Source: Synchiropus splendidus (Eukaryota > Chordata > Actinopteri > Syngnathiformes > Callionymidae). Taken from it: DNA of 64,000 bases. The DNA lies in the NCBI RefSeq assembly GCF_027744825.2, contig NC_071334.1, forward strand, positions 64,206,937 through 64,270,936, read 5' to 3'. Both the position numbers and the translations under genes were made by a program. Below, one piece after another: positions 24,501 through 39,200 of this stretch (position 1 is the first letter of the stretch; each line of letters starts with the position of its first letter). The notes beneath the pieces are model-generated. The model made no database searches. It worked only from the letters and a program-made list of their open reading frames with translations, and had not been told where the DNA came from.

Positions 24501-26563
24501 TGAATGTATTTAGTAATGCATTACGGATTTAAGTAGGGGATAACCAACAGCTTTCTTGTTTGTTATATTTTTTTATTAGCTGGACAAATGATTTAAAAAG
24601 AAAAGAAAAAGAAGGATTCAGAAAAAAAAAAATGTGAGGGTCCGTTCTTGTACACAGTAACCAAAGACAGTGCTTGTGTCCCAAAATGAAAACAGGTTGC
24701 TGTATCCCAAAAATGCTGTTTTACCAAGGCACTCCTAACTAAAGTGTCAATTTCTCCTTAAAATCTTATGAAAGACACCTGGGTTCCCTGCTCTTAGTTT
24801 AACCATACTGTTGTATTTTGGCAAAGGTTGGAAATGGTTCGGATGCAAATAACACATGCCATGTCTTGAAAAATAAGTTAAGCTATTTAGCACGCTATTG
24901 TCTGCCATTGTCCATCACATTTGGGAAGAACCAAATACTTTTTAATAATAAACATTAATAATACATCTTTTTGTGTCAACCACAAGGTGTAAAATGTTAT
25001 AAATCCCAATTGAAAAATGGTGATCATTGTCTGTGCCATTCTTTGTTGACTGCACATAGTGTTGCTTCGATTGCTTTCATTTACTATAATCTGAAGTTGT
25101 ATTTGAAGCAAATGAGCAAAGAAAAAAAATGTGATGTTGGCCTAACACCTCAAGACTAAGAAAGATTCTTGGATCTACATGACAGCAGGACAAAAATACT
25201 CTGCCTAACCCAGATCTGACAAAACCTGAGGGATTGCTCTATGAAAAACAGTCTGAGGTCTGTTACTATGTAGAAACTTTACCAACTGAAGCAGGATTTT
25301 TCTCTGCAGGGACTGCTGTTTAAAGTATAAAGTGTATTTATTGATGTCACATTCTTGGTGTTTTTCTTCAGTGTTTGCAATGTTAAACAGCTATAAGCTA
25401 CAATTTTCATTCAGACACCCAAAGAGCATAAATCAACATAAGCTTGCTGGTTAGTGTTCAGTGTCTTTTCTAAATTATTGTATTTTACCGCAAGACACTT
25501 TCATATATAAAACTAAATATCAAGGACATTTAGTGTGTTTTTAACTACCAAGCAACAATCCAATAAGATCCTAATGAAATGTATCAGTGCTCCAAATGAA
25601 GGGGCTCGCTCAAACACCGTGTTTACCTGTCTGATGTTGCAGGTGGGAAGAGTGGGCGCTATAAAGATATTTGGGTGAAACTGACGACTGAGTAGGTTTT
25701 TTTCTCAAGAATTTAAGATTTAAGAGGGGGCACTTCTCTCTCTTGTAGTGATAAGGGGCTGGTGTTGGAGCATCAGTAGGGAGGTGTCTATCTGTGAACG
25801 GCCTATTGTACGCTTCGTACTGGATGCGACTAGTGAGTTTTCAAATGTGTTAAGAAGTCCTCTGTCCCACCAATTTCCACATATCCCACGGTAATGGCTC
25901 CCTCAGCAGCAATAGATTTCTATCCGCAAGACAAAGTTCACTGTCCCACCTGACCTACTATTTACACTAGAAGCCTACCAGACAGTATCATGACAGTGAG
26001 TTAAGGGCCGTTGATGTGAACTCTCACGCGTGGTCCATTGAGGGGATGCCTAATTTAGATGGTGGTGGATCTCAGTATCTGGCAGGAAGTGCATCATACT
26101 GGTTCTTGGCTCTACATCTGACTCTCCATTATACTGGTTCCACACCTAACAGCCTCAGCTTACAAGTTTTCAACTGTCTCACATCACAGGGGGATTTCCT
26201 GTACTGGTGCTGTACTTTTCCCCCAATTGTACTGCTCATGCAGATTGAGCACCACTCTGCCGTGGTCCATGACTCTTGAGATTGTAGTCAACTGGAGCAG
26301 CCAAGTGACCCTGGACCACTGGGTTTGAGCAAAACAAATCTATCCTGAAACAAATACATCAAGAATCATATCAAATGTGATGACATTCTATTTTTGTTTC
26401 AAGTTTTGTGTGTTTATATTTTTGTTCAGCACGATTCTGGAAATCCTTTCCATCAAGTCTCGAATACTGAATTTAGACTTTGTTTTATGATTGCGTTCCA
26501 ATTTGTTGTTCCAAGTATTTGACGATTGTAACTTTTTTGCTTTCTCCCCTTGTTTCTCTGCAG
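21512..26563. other. MBNL2 5' intron
   Basis: No coding exon found; AT-rich, with scattered homopolymer runs. The acceptor at its end has a pyrimidine tract (TTTGCTTTCTCCCCTTGTTT CTCTGCAG). Confidence 0.5.
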
Positions 26564-27276
26564 ATTGCTGACAGAAAGTGCCTTGTGAATTGACGTCATT
26601 GAAGTTGCTTCTTCAGACCTTTGTCACAGAAGTCGTGACAGGACAGAGCTCGAATTCAGCCTTTGCAGACCTCTATGTTTGTCTTTGTTGCTGCTTAGTG
26701 TCAAGACCACACCAAGGTGGAGTCGCAGCCCTGCTGGCTGCCGTGCCCCAAGCTCTGAAAGGAGGACTAAAAAGTACTGTGTGCAACTGCACGAGCAAGA
26801 AAAAACACACAACTCATGGCCCCAGTCTGTTGTTATGCCATGTCAGCCTTTAGACAGTGAACCCGTTTGAGCGATTCGTCATCTGTTGACATTTCAAGTC
26901 TAATCTCGATAGAGCCACTTAACTGCACGTTATCTCCAGGCACTTTACATTTGGAGGTTGGCACCTCTTTTAATATAATTCCATGCAGAGGTGGCCTAAG
27001 CATTCATCTTTTTTTACGTAACTCTTTTTAAAACCCCCATAAGAGGATCATATCCTCCCGAAACCCAACAACTCCTCAAGGCGGCTGTCTGCTACATTTG
27101 CCATGGCTCTCAACATCGCATCGATACGTGACACAAAATGGCTGACCCTGGAAGTGTGCCGACAGTTCCAGAGAGGGACATGTTCACGCAGCGACGAAGA
27201 ATGCAAATTTGCTCACCCATCCAAAAGCTGCCAGGTGGAGAACGGGAGAGTCATTGCATGTTTCGATTCATTAAAG
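26564..27276 (+). CDS. MBNL2: MBNL2 exon with 5'UTR and start codon (zinc finger 1)
   Basis: Acceptor TTTCTCTGCAG ends at 26563. The first 539 bases are 5'UTR with several upstream ATGs. Coding runs from ATG at 27103 (context TTTGCCATGG, good Kozak) for 58 codons to a phase-0 donor GTAAGA at 27277. It holds finger 1 and the first Cys (C53) of finger 2. The 5'UTR carries many YGCY motifs (for example TTGCTGCTTA, CTGCTGGCTGCCGTGCCCC), and in the paralogue MBNL1 the matching exon is reported to be controlled by MBNL itself. Confidence 0.92.
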
Positions 27277-30200
27277 GTAAGAATCTCTGAAATATCATTG
27301 CCCCTTTAGAACTGTTGTTCTGTCATGGAGTAAAGGTTGATAGTGACCATGCTTTAGCTCCACTGATGGCATGTCACAGTCTCTGGGAAAATAACTTCAC
27401 CCATGTTTAAGAGGACCCATGCTTGCACACTTGAGATAACACTCAAAGCAAATATCACACATTTAAATCCTGAATAATCGCCTTATTCAGAAATGCTCTT
27501 GTATGGTTTTGGATGTACAATGCTTTGTGGTTCCTGAGCTAAATGGGTGTACAGTGACCCACCCCCCCAAAAAAGTGGGTATGTCGGTGGTGGACTTAAC
27601 TTACCAGACCTGTCTGACCTATGAAGCTAAAGGCTATGTATGTAGCTCCTCTGTCATGTCCAGTTGCTGCAAGTGTGCGGGCATGTCTTTTTGTGAATAC
27701 ATGTAAGTAGGTCTAATGTTTCCATGCCTTGGCTGTCATCTGTGCTGGGAGCAAACATATGATCTCCTCAAGTCACTCCAAGGTTTCTATTCCTGGTGTT
27801 CATGTCAGCTGTCACAAACAAAAGAATATAATAAACCACAATGTATCTCACTGCGAACAGATATGACACCAACAACTAAACAAGATAAAAAATATTAACC
27901 ATTACAGCATTGGGATTAGATTATGCTGAATTTATTGTCTTGAGTTTATATGCTACAGTGGTGTGAAAATGAGCCAGGTATGTTAGGATTATTGGAGCTC
28001 TGAGACACTCCTGCCACCTGCTTTCTGACTGAGCTTATAATGAATTAAAATGTTACAGTAAACGTAGGTAAAAAAAAAAAGTCAGCGTCAGTGGATATAC
28101 GTTCTTTGGTGGAGGTGTGCACTTGCTTGAGTTTTTCTGTGTCACACAGATGTGTCTTCGACATTCAAAGAAAAGCAATAAGATGCTCACCTGGACAGAG
28201 CTGTGTTGACATTTTAAACGGCTGAAAAGTTATCTTTTGGTTTCACATAGCACTTTGCCAGCCAGTCTCATTGTAAAAAGGGCACCTCACACAAGGCCGC
28301 CGGTTGACTGCATCCGAGTCCAACTTATTGTATTGCAAACATTATTTATGTGTGTGCGGCAGAAACTACAACAAAAAAGCAACTGTGACATTGATGAATC
28401 ACCAGTGAAAGTCAAGCAGAAAACTGGAAGTTTTTACCTTCAGAGAATACAGCATTCTACTCCTATGGTGGGATAACAAATACACCTTTAAGACTCTCTG
28501 TCAGACACTGTCATTTGCTGTGATTCTCCATAACTGGCTGATCGGCCGCCAATGCAAATTCCAGAAATTACACTGCTTAAGTTCCATTGATCCAGTGAGC
28601 AGCACTTAGTCTTACTAGTTGCTTTTATGAGCTGCTGTTGCTACAGTTTAATTGTTTAAAACCAAACATCTGACTCCAATAGGGCTTCATTTGTTTTCTG
28701 CCCATGTGAGGAAGCGCCTGGAATTCCTCATCACATGACATCTATTCGCGTCTCACTCTGCTTTTTCCCCAAACATGCCTCGTAAAAGATGGCCAGCAAT
28801 GTTTCCTTACTGTCGTACTATTTAATATCCACTGTTGACGGGCTGTGCAATGACTCACAGTTTTTCACTATTAGAATTATGGGTCACCATGAATTTGAAA
28901 AAGGGCAAAGTTTTTCAACATGTGGTTGATGTCTCGTGACCTTTCCAGAGACCTTCGCTAACGCACAATTGAGTCCAATTCCCATACTTAAAGTAGGCTA
29001 TAAGTAGTGTATTTTTCTGATGGTTCATAACGGATGTAGAAAGTAACATAACTGAGCAATAATATTTACTGCACAGAGTGAGCATAATGACTTATTTTAT
29101 TCAACTGCTTATCAAGAGCCGGCAGACATTTAAAAGTGGAAGACCCGAGGTTGGAGAGGCTTTCCTGTTTGAACTGGTTCCGGGGCAAGAATGCATCCAT
29201 GGAGCTTTTCACAGAGTTAACTGTCAGATGAATAATAATAATCTTAATAAGTAGCAAAATGATGGCTAATTATTGACAGGAGATCCAGCGTCACTTCTTC
29301 ACTGTCACTGTTTAACCACTGCAGTCTTGGCTCATAGATATCTCCGTTTAATGTAATGTTCTGCTTTTGCATGAGAGCAACTGTGGTCCTAATGTTCATC
29401 ACCAATTCACTAAAGTAGTCGCTTTGTCACAGATTAAGATGTTGCACTTTCTCGTTCCAACGCTTTCCTTATGACAACTTACAGAATGGATGCTTTGTCT
29501 TTCCAAATTTGTTTCACTCGATGGCAAATTTCCACCCTATTACACCCGTATCTTCTTACTGGGTCCCCTCCTCTGACAGGGTTATCAACCCTGGTTGTGT
29601 GCCTCCAGGCATGACCTGGTCACAGATCAGAAGTCTTATTTTAGTGAAAACCTTAGACCAAATCAGCACGCCTGATTTGTTTAATGTTGCTCTGAAATGT
29701 ATGGCTAATACTTGTGATGCTTTTTTTTGCTCTTTGGTCTCGGTTAGAATATGAACCCGAAGAAGAAGAATATTTTATAGTTATAGCTATCTCTACAAAT
29801 TGATTAATTATCTGAAGTACGTGAGGCGGCATCAATGAAGTTTCAATGAAGACCAGTATATTGTACATGTTTGATTAATATTCAGATTAAATCATGTGTT
29901 GGCATACAGTATGCCAGAGCAATACAATTACAGATACATTCTTTTTGTTTTTTCATCATGTTCTCATTATAGTATTGGCTATGCGCCAGCCAGAGGAGGG
30001 AAGTCGGATAAAGGTTAGGTGTGCATGAATCATGGCAATTGAGTGGAAAAGCCTCTTTAATCGTAGTAGTTAAGCAGAAAATAGTCCAAGATCAAAAATG
30101 GTGCTGTCAATAGATTAAAATGTTTAATCTCAGTTAATCGCACAAATGTTAACTTGCAATTACAGACAAAATATTTCCACTTTTTGTACCTGGTCTAAAT

Positions 30201-33200
30201 GTAACTTGAGGGATGATTTTATTGACAGGAGTGGCCAGTAATGCTTTCCCCGTGCAAACATTTGTTACTACAACAACCCAGCATTAAAGATACTGTCAAC
30301 TCAGATACTGCTGAACTCAGCATTTCTATCACACATGTCCTGGGTTCTATTTACGTCTTTGTGGTCTCTCCACAGTTTTTGCTGTGGTTACATAGTTTCA
30401 AAATAGGATGAGCTGCATTATTAGAATCTAAAAAGTCAATGGGCTAATATTAAGCAAATAAGTAACTGACCAAAAAAATTCAGTCATGTGCGTTTTTTTG
30501 GTACTAGTACATAGTATATTATATCTTTTCAGTATATCTTTAAAACTTTCTAATTCGAGTGTGCATTAGTGTTAGTGGTCATTCTCTCACAATATATATT
30601 AATAAGTTAGTGTAGTAGACGGTCTACACCTTAAGCTTGACAGTTGTCTGTCTCTATTTACGGACTTGTCTGTACAAAAACGAATATTTTCCTATTTTGC
30701 CTGATTAAAAATGGAGCCGTTTCAGATGTCCACATCACTGGAAATGATGTAGTACGCATGCCAGGCCTGGTTGCATTGTCATTGCAAAGTGGAGAAGAAC
30801 ACATGATGTTAGTGCCTCATGTTTGTTTACTGCTTACACTGAACAACAACAGCGAGAACAAGTGGAAACTATGTTGGTGCAGTTGGTTTGACTGACAGTG
30901 ACAGTTGAGCTTATTTATGCTTCTCAAACGTTTTCCCCATCCATGAGTGTTGTCTCTATTGTTTGTCATTTGCGGCTCATGATAATGAAAAATTATACAA
31001 AAGATTTTGTTGACATCTATATGAAGTTTGATTTAGGGGTCTGTGGGAAGCTCCTGTGAAGATGAACTCTGATGGCCATCGCCTCATATGCACCAATCCA
31101 CCCTCATCTGTTGTTGAAAAAGATGGGCTCGGCTGCATTCCTCCGCGTAATCCTCCTGAACTGGGCCACACCCTGGCCAGAGCAAACATGTGGAGGGGAA
31201 TGTATACAGCACAGCAGGAGCCCATGTTCTTTCGAGGTCATTCACACGGACACAATGAGGCACTGACTTGAGCTTAACATGGGGCTGCGGTGAACAACTG
31301 CTGCATGCTTTGATCAGACCCCCACCTTTCCAGTGCATTACGCTGCCCTTTTCATGTGTAGATACAAGCTGCTGTCTGCTGATGTTGAGAAAAGCGCCAA
31401 AGATGAGAGAAAGAGAGGAGCAAGTGGAGGGACAGGCAAGTTGGCCCACTGTTGATGTGTAGTGACTAAATATACTCAGGTGCAAGTGTTCGGTGAAACC
31501 AAAGGAGTTGACCTCACACTTGGTAACAGCTCATGTTCGGGAATAGAATATCAATTTCAGTCATGAATGCGTGTTATTGAATGTTCCTAATGGTAGTTTG
31601 GGGCGCATACCTCACAACATCCTTTGCGGCAGTTGGTCTTCATTGGTTACAGCAATATGGAGATAGAACAATGGCTTCTGTCCTTCAGTGTCTCACCTGG
31701 TCTTTTTCCTCCCACTTCCCTGTGAGTCATCTTTTCCTTCCACTCTCACTGCTGCCCACTAACTTCATTTTTTTTCTTTCCCTTTTGTTCTTTTTATCAG
31801 ATGCATTTTTAAAAATCAGCACCGTGGAGTACATGACATATTCTGTTACTACTGCAGTTGTGCTCTGTGCACCACTACTGCAGTGGAAGCTGAAGGTCGA
31901 TCTTTGTGAAGTCAGGCTGTGTGTTTGACCTTTGGTAGCATTAATTATTGATGCTTTGTTTCATGATCTGACACTGACTTCAGTCTGAACTGAGAGTTAC
32001 ATTTAGGCGGCAATGGATGTTTTGCTTTCCTTTGAAAACCACTGACAGTTCTGCGTATTGCTGGTTATATTTGGCATGACATTATTTGCTGCCATGTAAA
32101 TATGTAAAGTGCACCTTCAGGCTACTATTATTACTCTGTTAGGCCAAATTAAATAAACACACAACCTGAGACGTTTACCATCATGTCAGTGGGATGCACC
32201 GAGGATGCTAACAGTTGGACTGACAGGCTCAGCTGTTGCAAGTGGCAGTTCATCTTAATTGGCTCCTTATAATGAGGCAACAGTGGTGCAATATTCAGGG
32301 TCTCTCTAGCAGAGTGACTGCTTTGAACATATTTCCAGTAGACTAGCGGTCCGTGTCGAACGCATTAAACCAGAACAAGCTAGACATCTCACTCTGTTGT
32401 TAAGATGTATCACTGTGAGTTGGGATGTTAATATCATAATAATGGCTTCCATTGCCAGAGCCGCTGAACCATTGGTTAAAGCTGTCATGCAAGTCGACTG
32501 ACTCATGTCTGTGACAATGAAGGGCCATTACACTGGTAGGAGTGAGAAATCATTTCTCACACCCATAAAATGGAAAGAAATTGAAGCAGTATCTAGGCAT
32601 GTGCCAGTATGAAAATTTCATAGCACCATTATTGTGACCAAAATCATCACAGCTGTGGCAATATGCTCAAATGTTCACAGAGTGAAATCATTTAACAGTG
32701 TTTTCTTTAGTAAAAAAAAAAAAAAAAGAAAACAACATGGTATAAAATCAAATGAAGCCCACTATTACTTCAAAATAAATAAGATACTGCTGGTTTTGTA
32801 ACTAAATTACTGCTTAAATTTAACAGTAACACAATAAAATTGTTTATTAAGTTTGACTTGTATTATTGCTTAGATGGAACTGTTGCAACTTTAGATACAA
32901 AAATAAAAGTGCCTCTTCATTAAAAAAAAAAGTTCAGTTAAACATTTTAACAAATTGTCTTTGCTGGCGACTATTCTTTTACAGTCTTGGTTAAGATGTG
33001 GCACAGGTGTCTCAGTGAAAAACTGGTGTCTGTTGAAGCATGTATGTCTGTGATCTCTGGATGACACCTCGCAATATGAACCCACGCATTTGTTATGTCA
33101 CTGAAGTGCTCCGTTTTACTTTTGCATTGCTTGCACATTTGTCTGCATCGATCCAGCTCGGTGTTTCCAGGCATTCGGTAAAACCCAAAATGACCTTTAC

Positions 33201-36200
33201 CGAAGATGGAGCAGGTATGATCTCCTTCCTGGCTATCTTTGATTTGGTGGATTCGTCCGACTGTGTTTCCTCACAAAGGTTGCATTCAAATTATAACTGA
33301 AATAATACCAAGAAATGGGCAATAAAAAAAGCACTTTAGTTGTCATGGAATTACAGTGCCACTTTGGAGTGCATAACTTTATATCCATCCTAGTTCTAAA
33401 TCTATTGTTGCATTGCCTCTATTTTGGTGTGTAAGATTGTGTGCAGTTGTTGGTTTATTTTTGCTGTTTCCAATTCCACCATGGGTGGCCATACCATCAT
33501 AATGGTGACCCTGCGGTCGTAAATCATAAGTGCACTGTGTATTTTGACCAACCGTGGGGGTGCATGCAAAGTTCATGACTGAAAGTGAGATGAGCAATTT
33601 CCCAGCCCACAGAAGTCTACGCCAGTGACCCACAGCAACAGGTGGAAGCCACTAATTGGCTGTGTGCATCGTGACACAGTGGTGTGAACTCACAACGGGT
33701 GGGTGAGTGGAAAATTAGAAATCTAAAAAAATGGTCCTATTTGCAGTGAAAAAAATGTACTTCAATTTGATTAAACAAATGCAGCGATTGCGGTCTAGAG
33801 GGGCTTCTTTGGACTGTCTTTAGTTTACCACAATGGAGACATTTGTTTTTAGATCACAAATTACACTCGCCATGTTTGTGATCTTGTCATCTTTGGCCAT
33901 TGATCAAGTGGTGTCTAATTTGCCTTTATTCTAATGTGTGAACCATAGGAGCGAGCATGTCATGTTGCCCAATAAGCTGCCCTCATTTCATTCAACAACT
34001 TGGGGTGTGCAAATTTCCATTGTTCACGGGACCAAGCCTTCACTTGGAACATAAGTGTTGAAAGACAACAGCAAGTCTGATGAATTCATGAATTTCGCTC
34101 GCCCTATCTGTATCGTTCTGCTCACCAATGTTGTCAGTCACTGTCACTTGTCAGTCATTGACATGTCATTTGCCCCCTGTCTGAATACGGTGTGTGATCC
34201 AAACATGTTGGTAGGTTTGCCGTATCAATGATAGGTAGACGGAGGAAAAAATCCTGGTTGACAAATCCACCTGCACTACTCTTCCTGCGCATTATTAGCC
34301 ATGCTCATGCTGAGGAATTCACTGGCTAAATGGGCATGCTAGTGCATTATGCCCAGGGGAATTAGTGAGGGACTTTGGAACTGTATTTGTTCCTGTATTA
34401 TGCAATTGTTACTATTCAGTTGCACTTTGTGATTGCGCTCTGTTATAGAATATTTATTCCATTAGTCTTTGGTAAATCCAAAATAATCATTTTGTTTTAT
34501 TTTACTTATTTACTTCATTTTTCATATTTGCAGTGTTTATCATTCGGGCCAATTTCATGCAGCCCTCGGGTGAGGTCTGCACTTCCAAGTCTGAGACCAC
34601 TCCCTTCTGAAATATGTATTTTCCCTTGCTAACTTCATAATGAAGCCCTCCGCCCTCTGTCACATCTCTTTTATCAAGGTGCTTCAATGCTACTCTTGTC
34701 TTGAGGGGCAGTTTGACTACTTCATCGACACACTGGTGTGACTGATGATCACCCATCAAATGCATTTCCTCTTTATTAGTCCTGTTGTTTTGCTGGAAAA
34801 CCTTTACCTCTCAACTTTCTTTTGTCAGCAGTGAATGCTTTAATCTCTACACTGGGGAGTAAGCATCAGTGGTCCACTGTTCTGCTGAGTGTGTTCCAAA
34901 GAGGCTTTGATGAATAGATCTGCTCTCGCCCCTCCATCTCATTATCCTCCTTTATCTGTTTTATGGATTTACACAACTCCTCAAACACGCTCTGACACAC
35001 AGTCAATTGTGTCAGCGGGAAAATAAGATGTAGGAACCTGCTTTATTTTATCAACACTTTCTTATTGCTTGATTCCCCTGGTTTAGATGAATCAGTTTAA
35101 CTCTGGAAGAGAAGTTTCTACATTGAAATAGATAGAGATTGGAAGTATGGTAATGGTCTGATAACGTAGGACCATTCTACAGCCCCTTGAGGTTAGTGAC
35201 ACAGTTCTTTCACAAGTAGGACATCGAAATCATGTGCCCTACTTCTGGTCTAACTTCTGGGATTGATGAAGGTCATGTTTAAGTTACTGAGACTGTAACT
35301 GCTTCTGTAGTTGTCACTCAAGATAATAAATGCATAAATCTTTTAAAAACAAAATGTATGTAGCTATATACATTAGATAAGTAATATGGGAACTATTGTC
35401 TATGTCTTCATGGATACGGAGTTTATGACTTACAGAGTATAAATGTGTTTCAGATATGTGCAGATTAGCTGAGGTCTTGAACGGGAGTTTCATGCCTCAG
35501 CGGGTCACAGATAATCTGATCATTTAAAGCAGGCACTCATCCCCCAGCAGGTTTATGCATTGGCTCTGTGAATGACTAACAATACTTGACCATGAACGAC
35601 AAAGGAAAGGTTCATTATATGACTTAACCCAACCACATTAATATTAATGCGCGGAGAAGCCTCTATCTCAAGTGAATTTGGGGAGTTGGGACGCTTCCTG
35701 CCTAAACAAATATTTTGAGATATTAATGTTGTAGATGTTGTTGCTGTGGTGGTTCTGAGCTGAGGTTGAAGTTAAGTTTGAGTTCATAAATGTAAACTTC
35801 CACAAATCTATGTTAGACTTAATTGAAAACACACACAAACACACATATTTGTATCTGTCATTGTGGGGGTCCACTCATTGCCATAATGCTTTCCCCAGCC
35901 TCTCACCTTAAACTTAGTCATCCAAAACTAATGGATAAACTTAACCAGGACTCTGAACCAAACTTAAACCTAATTTTACTGACCCAGTTATTTTGACGAC
36001 TTCCTCCTCAAATTGAGACTGTTGTGGGTCCAGCCAAATGGTTCCCACAATGGCATAAACTCCCCACAAGGCGATGAGGTGTTTTGTCAAGAATCGGTCC
36101 CCACAAGCAAGGATGAATATCTTGGTGAAAAACATTCCTGCCAGAAACATTCCTGCATTGAAATTGTGAGCACAGTTACGTAAAAAAATATTCTAAAAAT

Positions 36201-39200
36201 ACTGGTACATGTGAGACACAGATACAGCCTTTGTTTCTAAAATCATTTTAATCTCGATTCTATCACACTCTCTTGTATGTCTCCCCTGGTTTCTGATCAT
36301 CTGAGATGTGTAACCAGTCAATCTGTGGGATCATAAATGCTGTAACAAATGCGCAAAATTACTCTTACAGCAACATTTCAATAGCCAATATTTGTCAGTC
36401 AAGGAGCTATTCTTCTCCATTCCGTATTCTGCATCTGTCTAGTAGGTGGGCTTTGTCGTCATTGTTTATGTATGTGGCATTCATTTGAGCATAATGTCCA
36501 TTTTGATATTGGTTTTTAAAATTACATTAGCCTGCACTTATAGTATATTGTTGATTTCTTTCCCCATTACAGGGCCAAATGGCCAAAAAGCTATCATAAT
36601 GGATTTTCAACATTAAATGATGTCCTGGTGCCTCACTGCTTGGTTCCATTAGTGCAATAGAGCCCAAAAACTGGATACCTACTAGAGGGGTTGGGGTTCT
36701 TTTTATTGAGGATGAAGAAAGGTCCTGTCGCTCCTGAGTGTATCAAGCTCTGTACTGCTCCACCAAGCGTCTGCATCATTGGTTCTGGTCTTTTTGTGTC
36801 CCCTTGGACCGCCACTAAAGTGGCTTCCTTAGTCTTCTCAGATGACTTTGTGTTCCTGGACTAAACTTGAACCAAACCTACCTTGTGTTTACAGACACTT
36901 TATCCTCCCCTTTTGAAGGTTGGAGTTAATGCATGAGATGCATTTGATGCCTCACCTCCTCTGCAGGGTTCCATACTAATCTCAGATTATATTTTACACT
37001 TGAATTTTCCAATTCAATCAGCAGTTTAATAACATAATGGGGGGAATTAGCAGAGCATGAATTATCAAGAAATTATCACACAGAGTAAAAGTGGAATGCC
37101 CCACATTTATGGGTGTATTCAGCGACTGGGGTGTAATTGCAGTGTCAGTGAATAAGTGTGAAGCCGAGCAGAATAATTTTGAGAGTACTGTGTATGGAGT
37201 GAGATGATGGAACCAACCAAGCACTGCATCTTTTACGTATTTTTGCATTTTGGTGTGAAAATAAATGCTGTACTTTGTGGCTGGAATGTGATGGTATTTT
37301 TTCCTTCCAAAAAATACCAATGTGACTCAGGTTTATGCTCTATGTCTCCATAAAGAAAAATGTCCTCAGAAGTAGGTGTGTTTCCAAGAATTAGTCCCCC
37401 ACAAGTATAGCTATACATGTACACGTTTTGTGGGGGCATTTCACAGCCCCTCATCCTAAACCTAGTCATCCAAACAAATGGCTAAACTTAACCAAACTTA
37501 AATTCAACTATAATGACCCTTTTAATCCTCAAATTGAGGGTTTGTTTTGCAGGCCAAAATGTCCCCACCAATGCATATGGTCCCCGCAAGTAGGTGTGTT
37601 TTCAAGAATTTCTCAGTACAGCTATACAAAGACACACACACACTCACACACACACACACACACACATACACAATTCGTTTGCATTAATCCTTGATCAAAG
37701 TGCAATGCCTCATTTGAAGTGTGTCCACCTTGGATGAGTACTAGACAACAAGCCTGTCTCTTTAAGGTGGAGGCGTTATGTAAAGGTGAGCTTCCCTTTG
37801 CCTTTATGGGGACCTTAACAGATCGTCTGCTGCCTGCAGCTGATGGATAGAGCGTCCATTGAAGGCAAAATGCTAATGATACAGTGGGGAACGGAGGGGC
37901 CCACGACTGAAGAGCTATTCTGCAGAGGCGGTGGAAGACTGGTCTTCTGTGTCCGTGCCACCCACAGACATACAACACGCATCACACCAACCGTTTACCA
38001 GCCTGAAGAAGACTGCGCATTTGGGGGAAGGGCACGACTTACTGATGAGCCAGGAGCTTGATGGCCTGATTGATGACACACATTAATTGTTTTGTATGGG
38101 TCATTATTATTAATATGAAGAAATCTTTTCTTCTTCGGAATTTCCCCACCATAACCGATCTTGTGAATCCTCACAGATCACACCTCTCCCCTGCATGTGC
38201 TGCTTTACTCCATCCATGGACCTCATTGGTTGCCGTCCTTTTCTCCTTTAACCTTGTAGCTTGGGCTCCAACATGCTCTGTCCCACATTTCCCTCCACGT
38301 GTCCAAACCATTGTAGTCTGTTCCTCTTCGATGGATTTCTTCCACAAACTTCTCCACTTCCACTTCCTCTTAATAAATACATTTTATTGTAACCAGTAGA
38401 AATGGCACTACTTTTTGTCACTGTCATGCTTTTGCTGAGCTATCCTTTTTCATCAGCATCATGTGAGAAACCATCCTTACAGGATTATGATGTAGTTCTA
38501 CAGCTAAAACAAGGACTGTACTGTTGAATTTGAGACAGTTTTTTTTTTTCCTTGAAGCGATTACTTCATTTGGGCTGTTCATCTTGCTCATTGCCGTTGT
38601 GTCCCGCACCCCCCCAAAAAAAATCATGTTTTATTTTTATTACTTCTCGACTTTGGGATATCTTGAAAAAAATGAAGAAAAAAAATATCTGAACTCTTAG
38701 AAGAAGAAGAGGTATTTTAGAAAGCTAAATAATTTTCCAGCATTGAACATAAGAGTCATAAAATCCATTTGAACAGACGGTGATTTATCACCATTTGTTC
38801 TCTGTTGCGATGCTAGATAACATTTATCTAATCTAAATGAGGAGAGTTATTACTGTCGACCCGCCTACAGATCATAGAATTTCGTCCACCCCGGTGCAGC
38901 CTACAATGAGACGTTGCCATGCGAGTGGGCATGCTAAAAGGTATAATTTCACTGTGTAGCCATAGCTACACATCGATGGCTGTAGCTTTTACCACAGAGG
39001 TGCCTCGATGCTTTCAATGATCCTTTTCATAGACGGCTGCTCGGAGGCATTGCCCGCCATGAATGGATTCTGCTCTGCTCCAAGTGGGTGGCTCAGACAG
39101 AGGCTGTCTCTGGGTGTTTGTGTGTCTTTTTTGTGTGTGAGTGTGTGTGCCACCGCTTCAATAACGTAAGGGAGTAAAGCCAGAAAAGGGCATAGTATTT

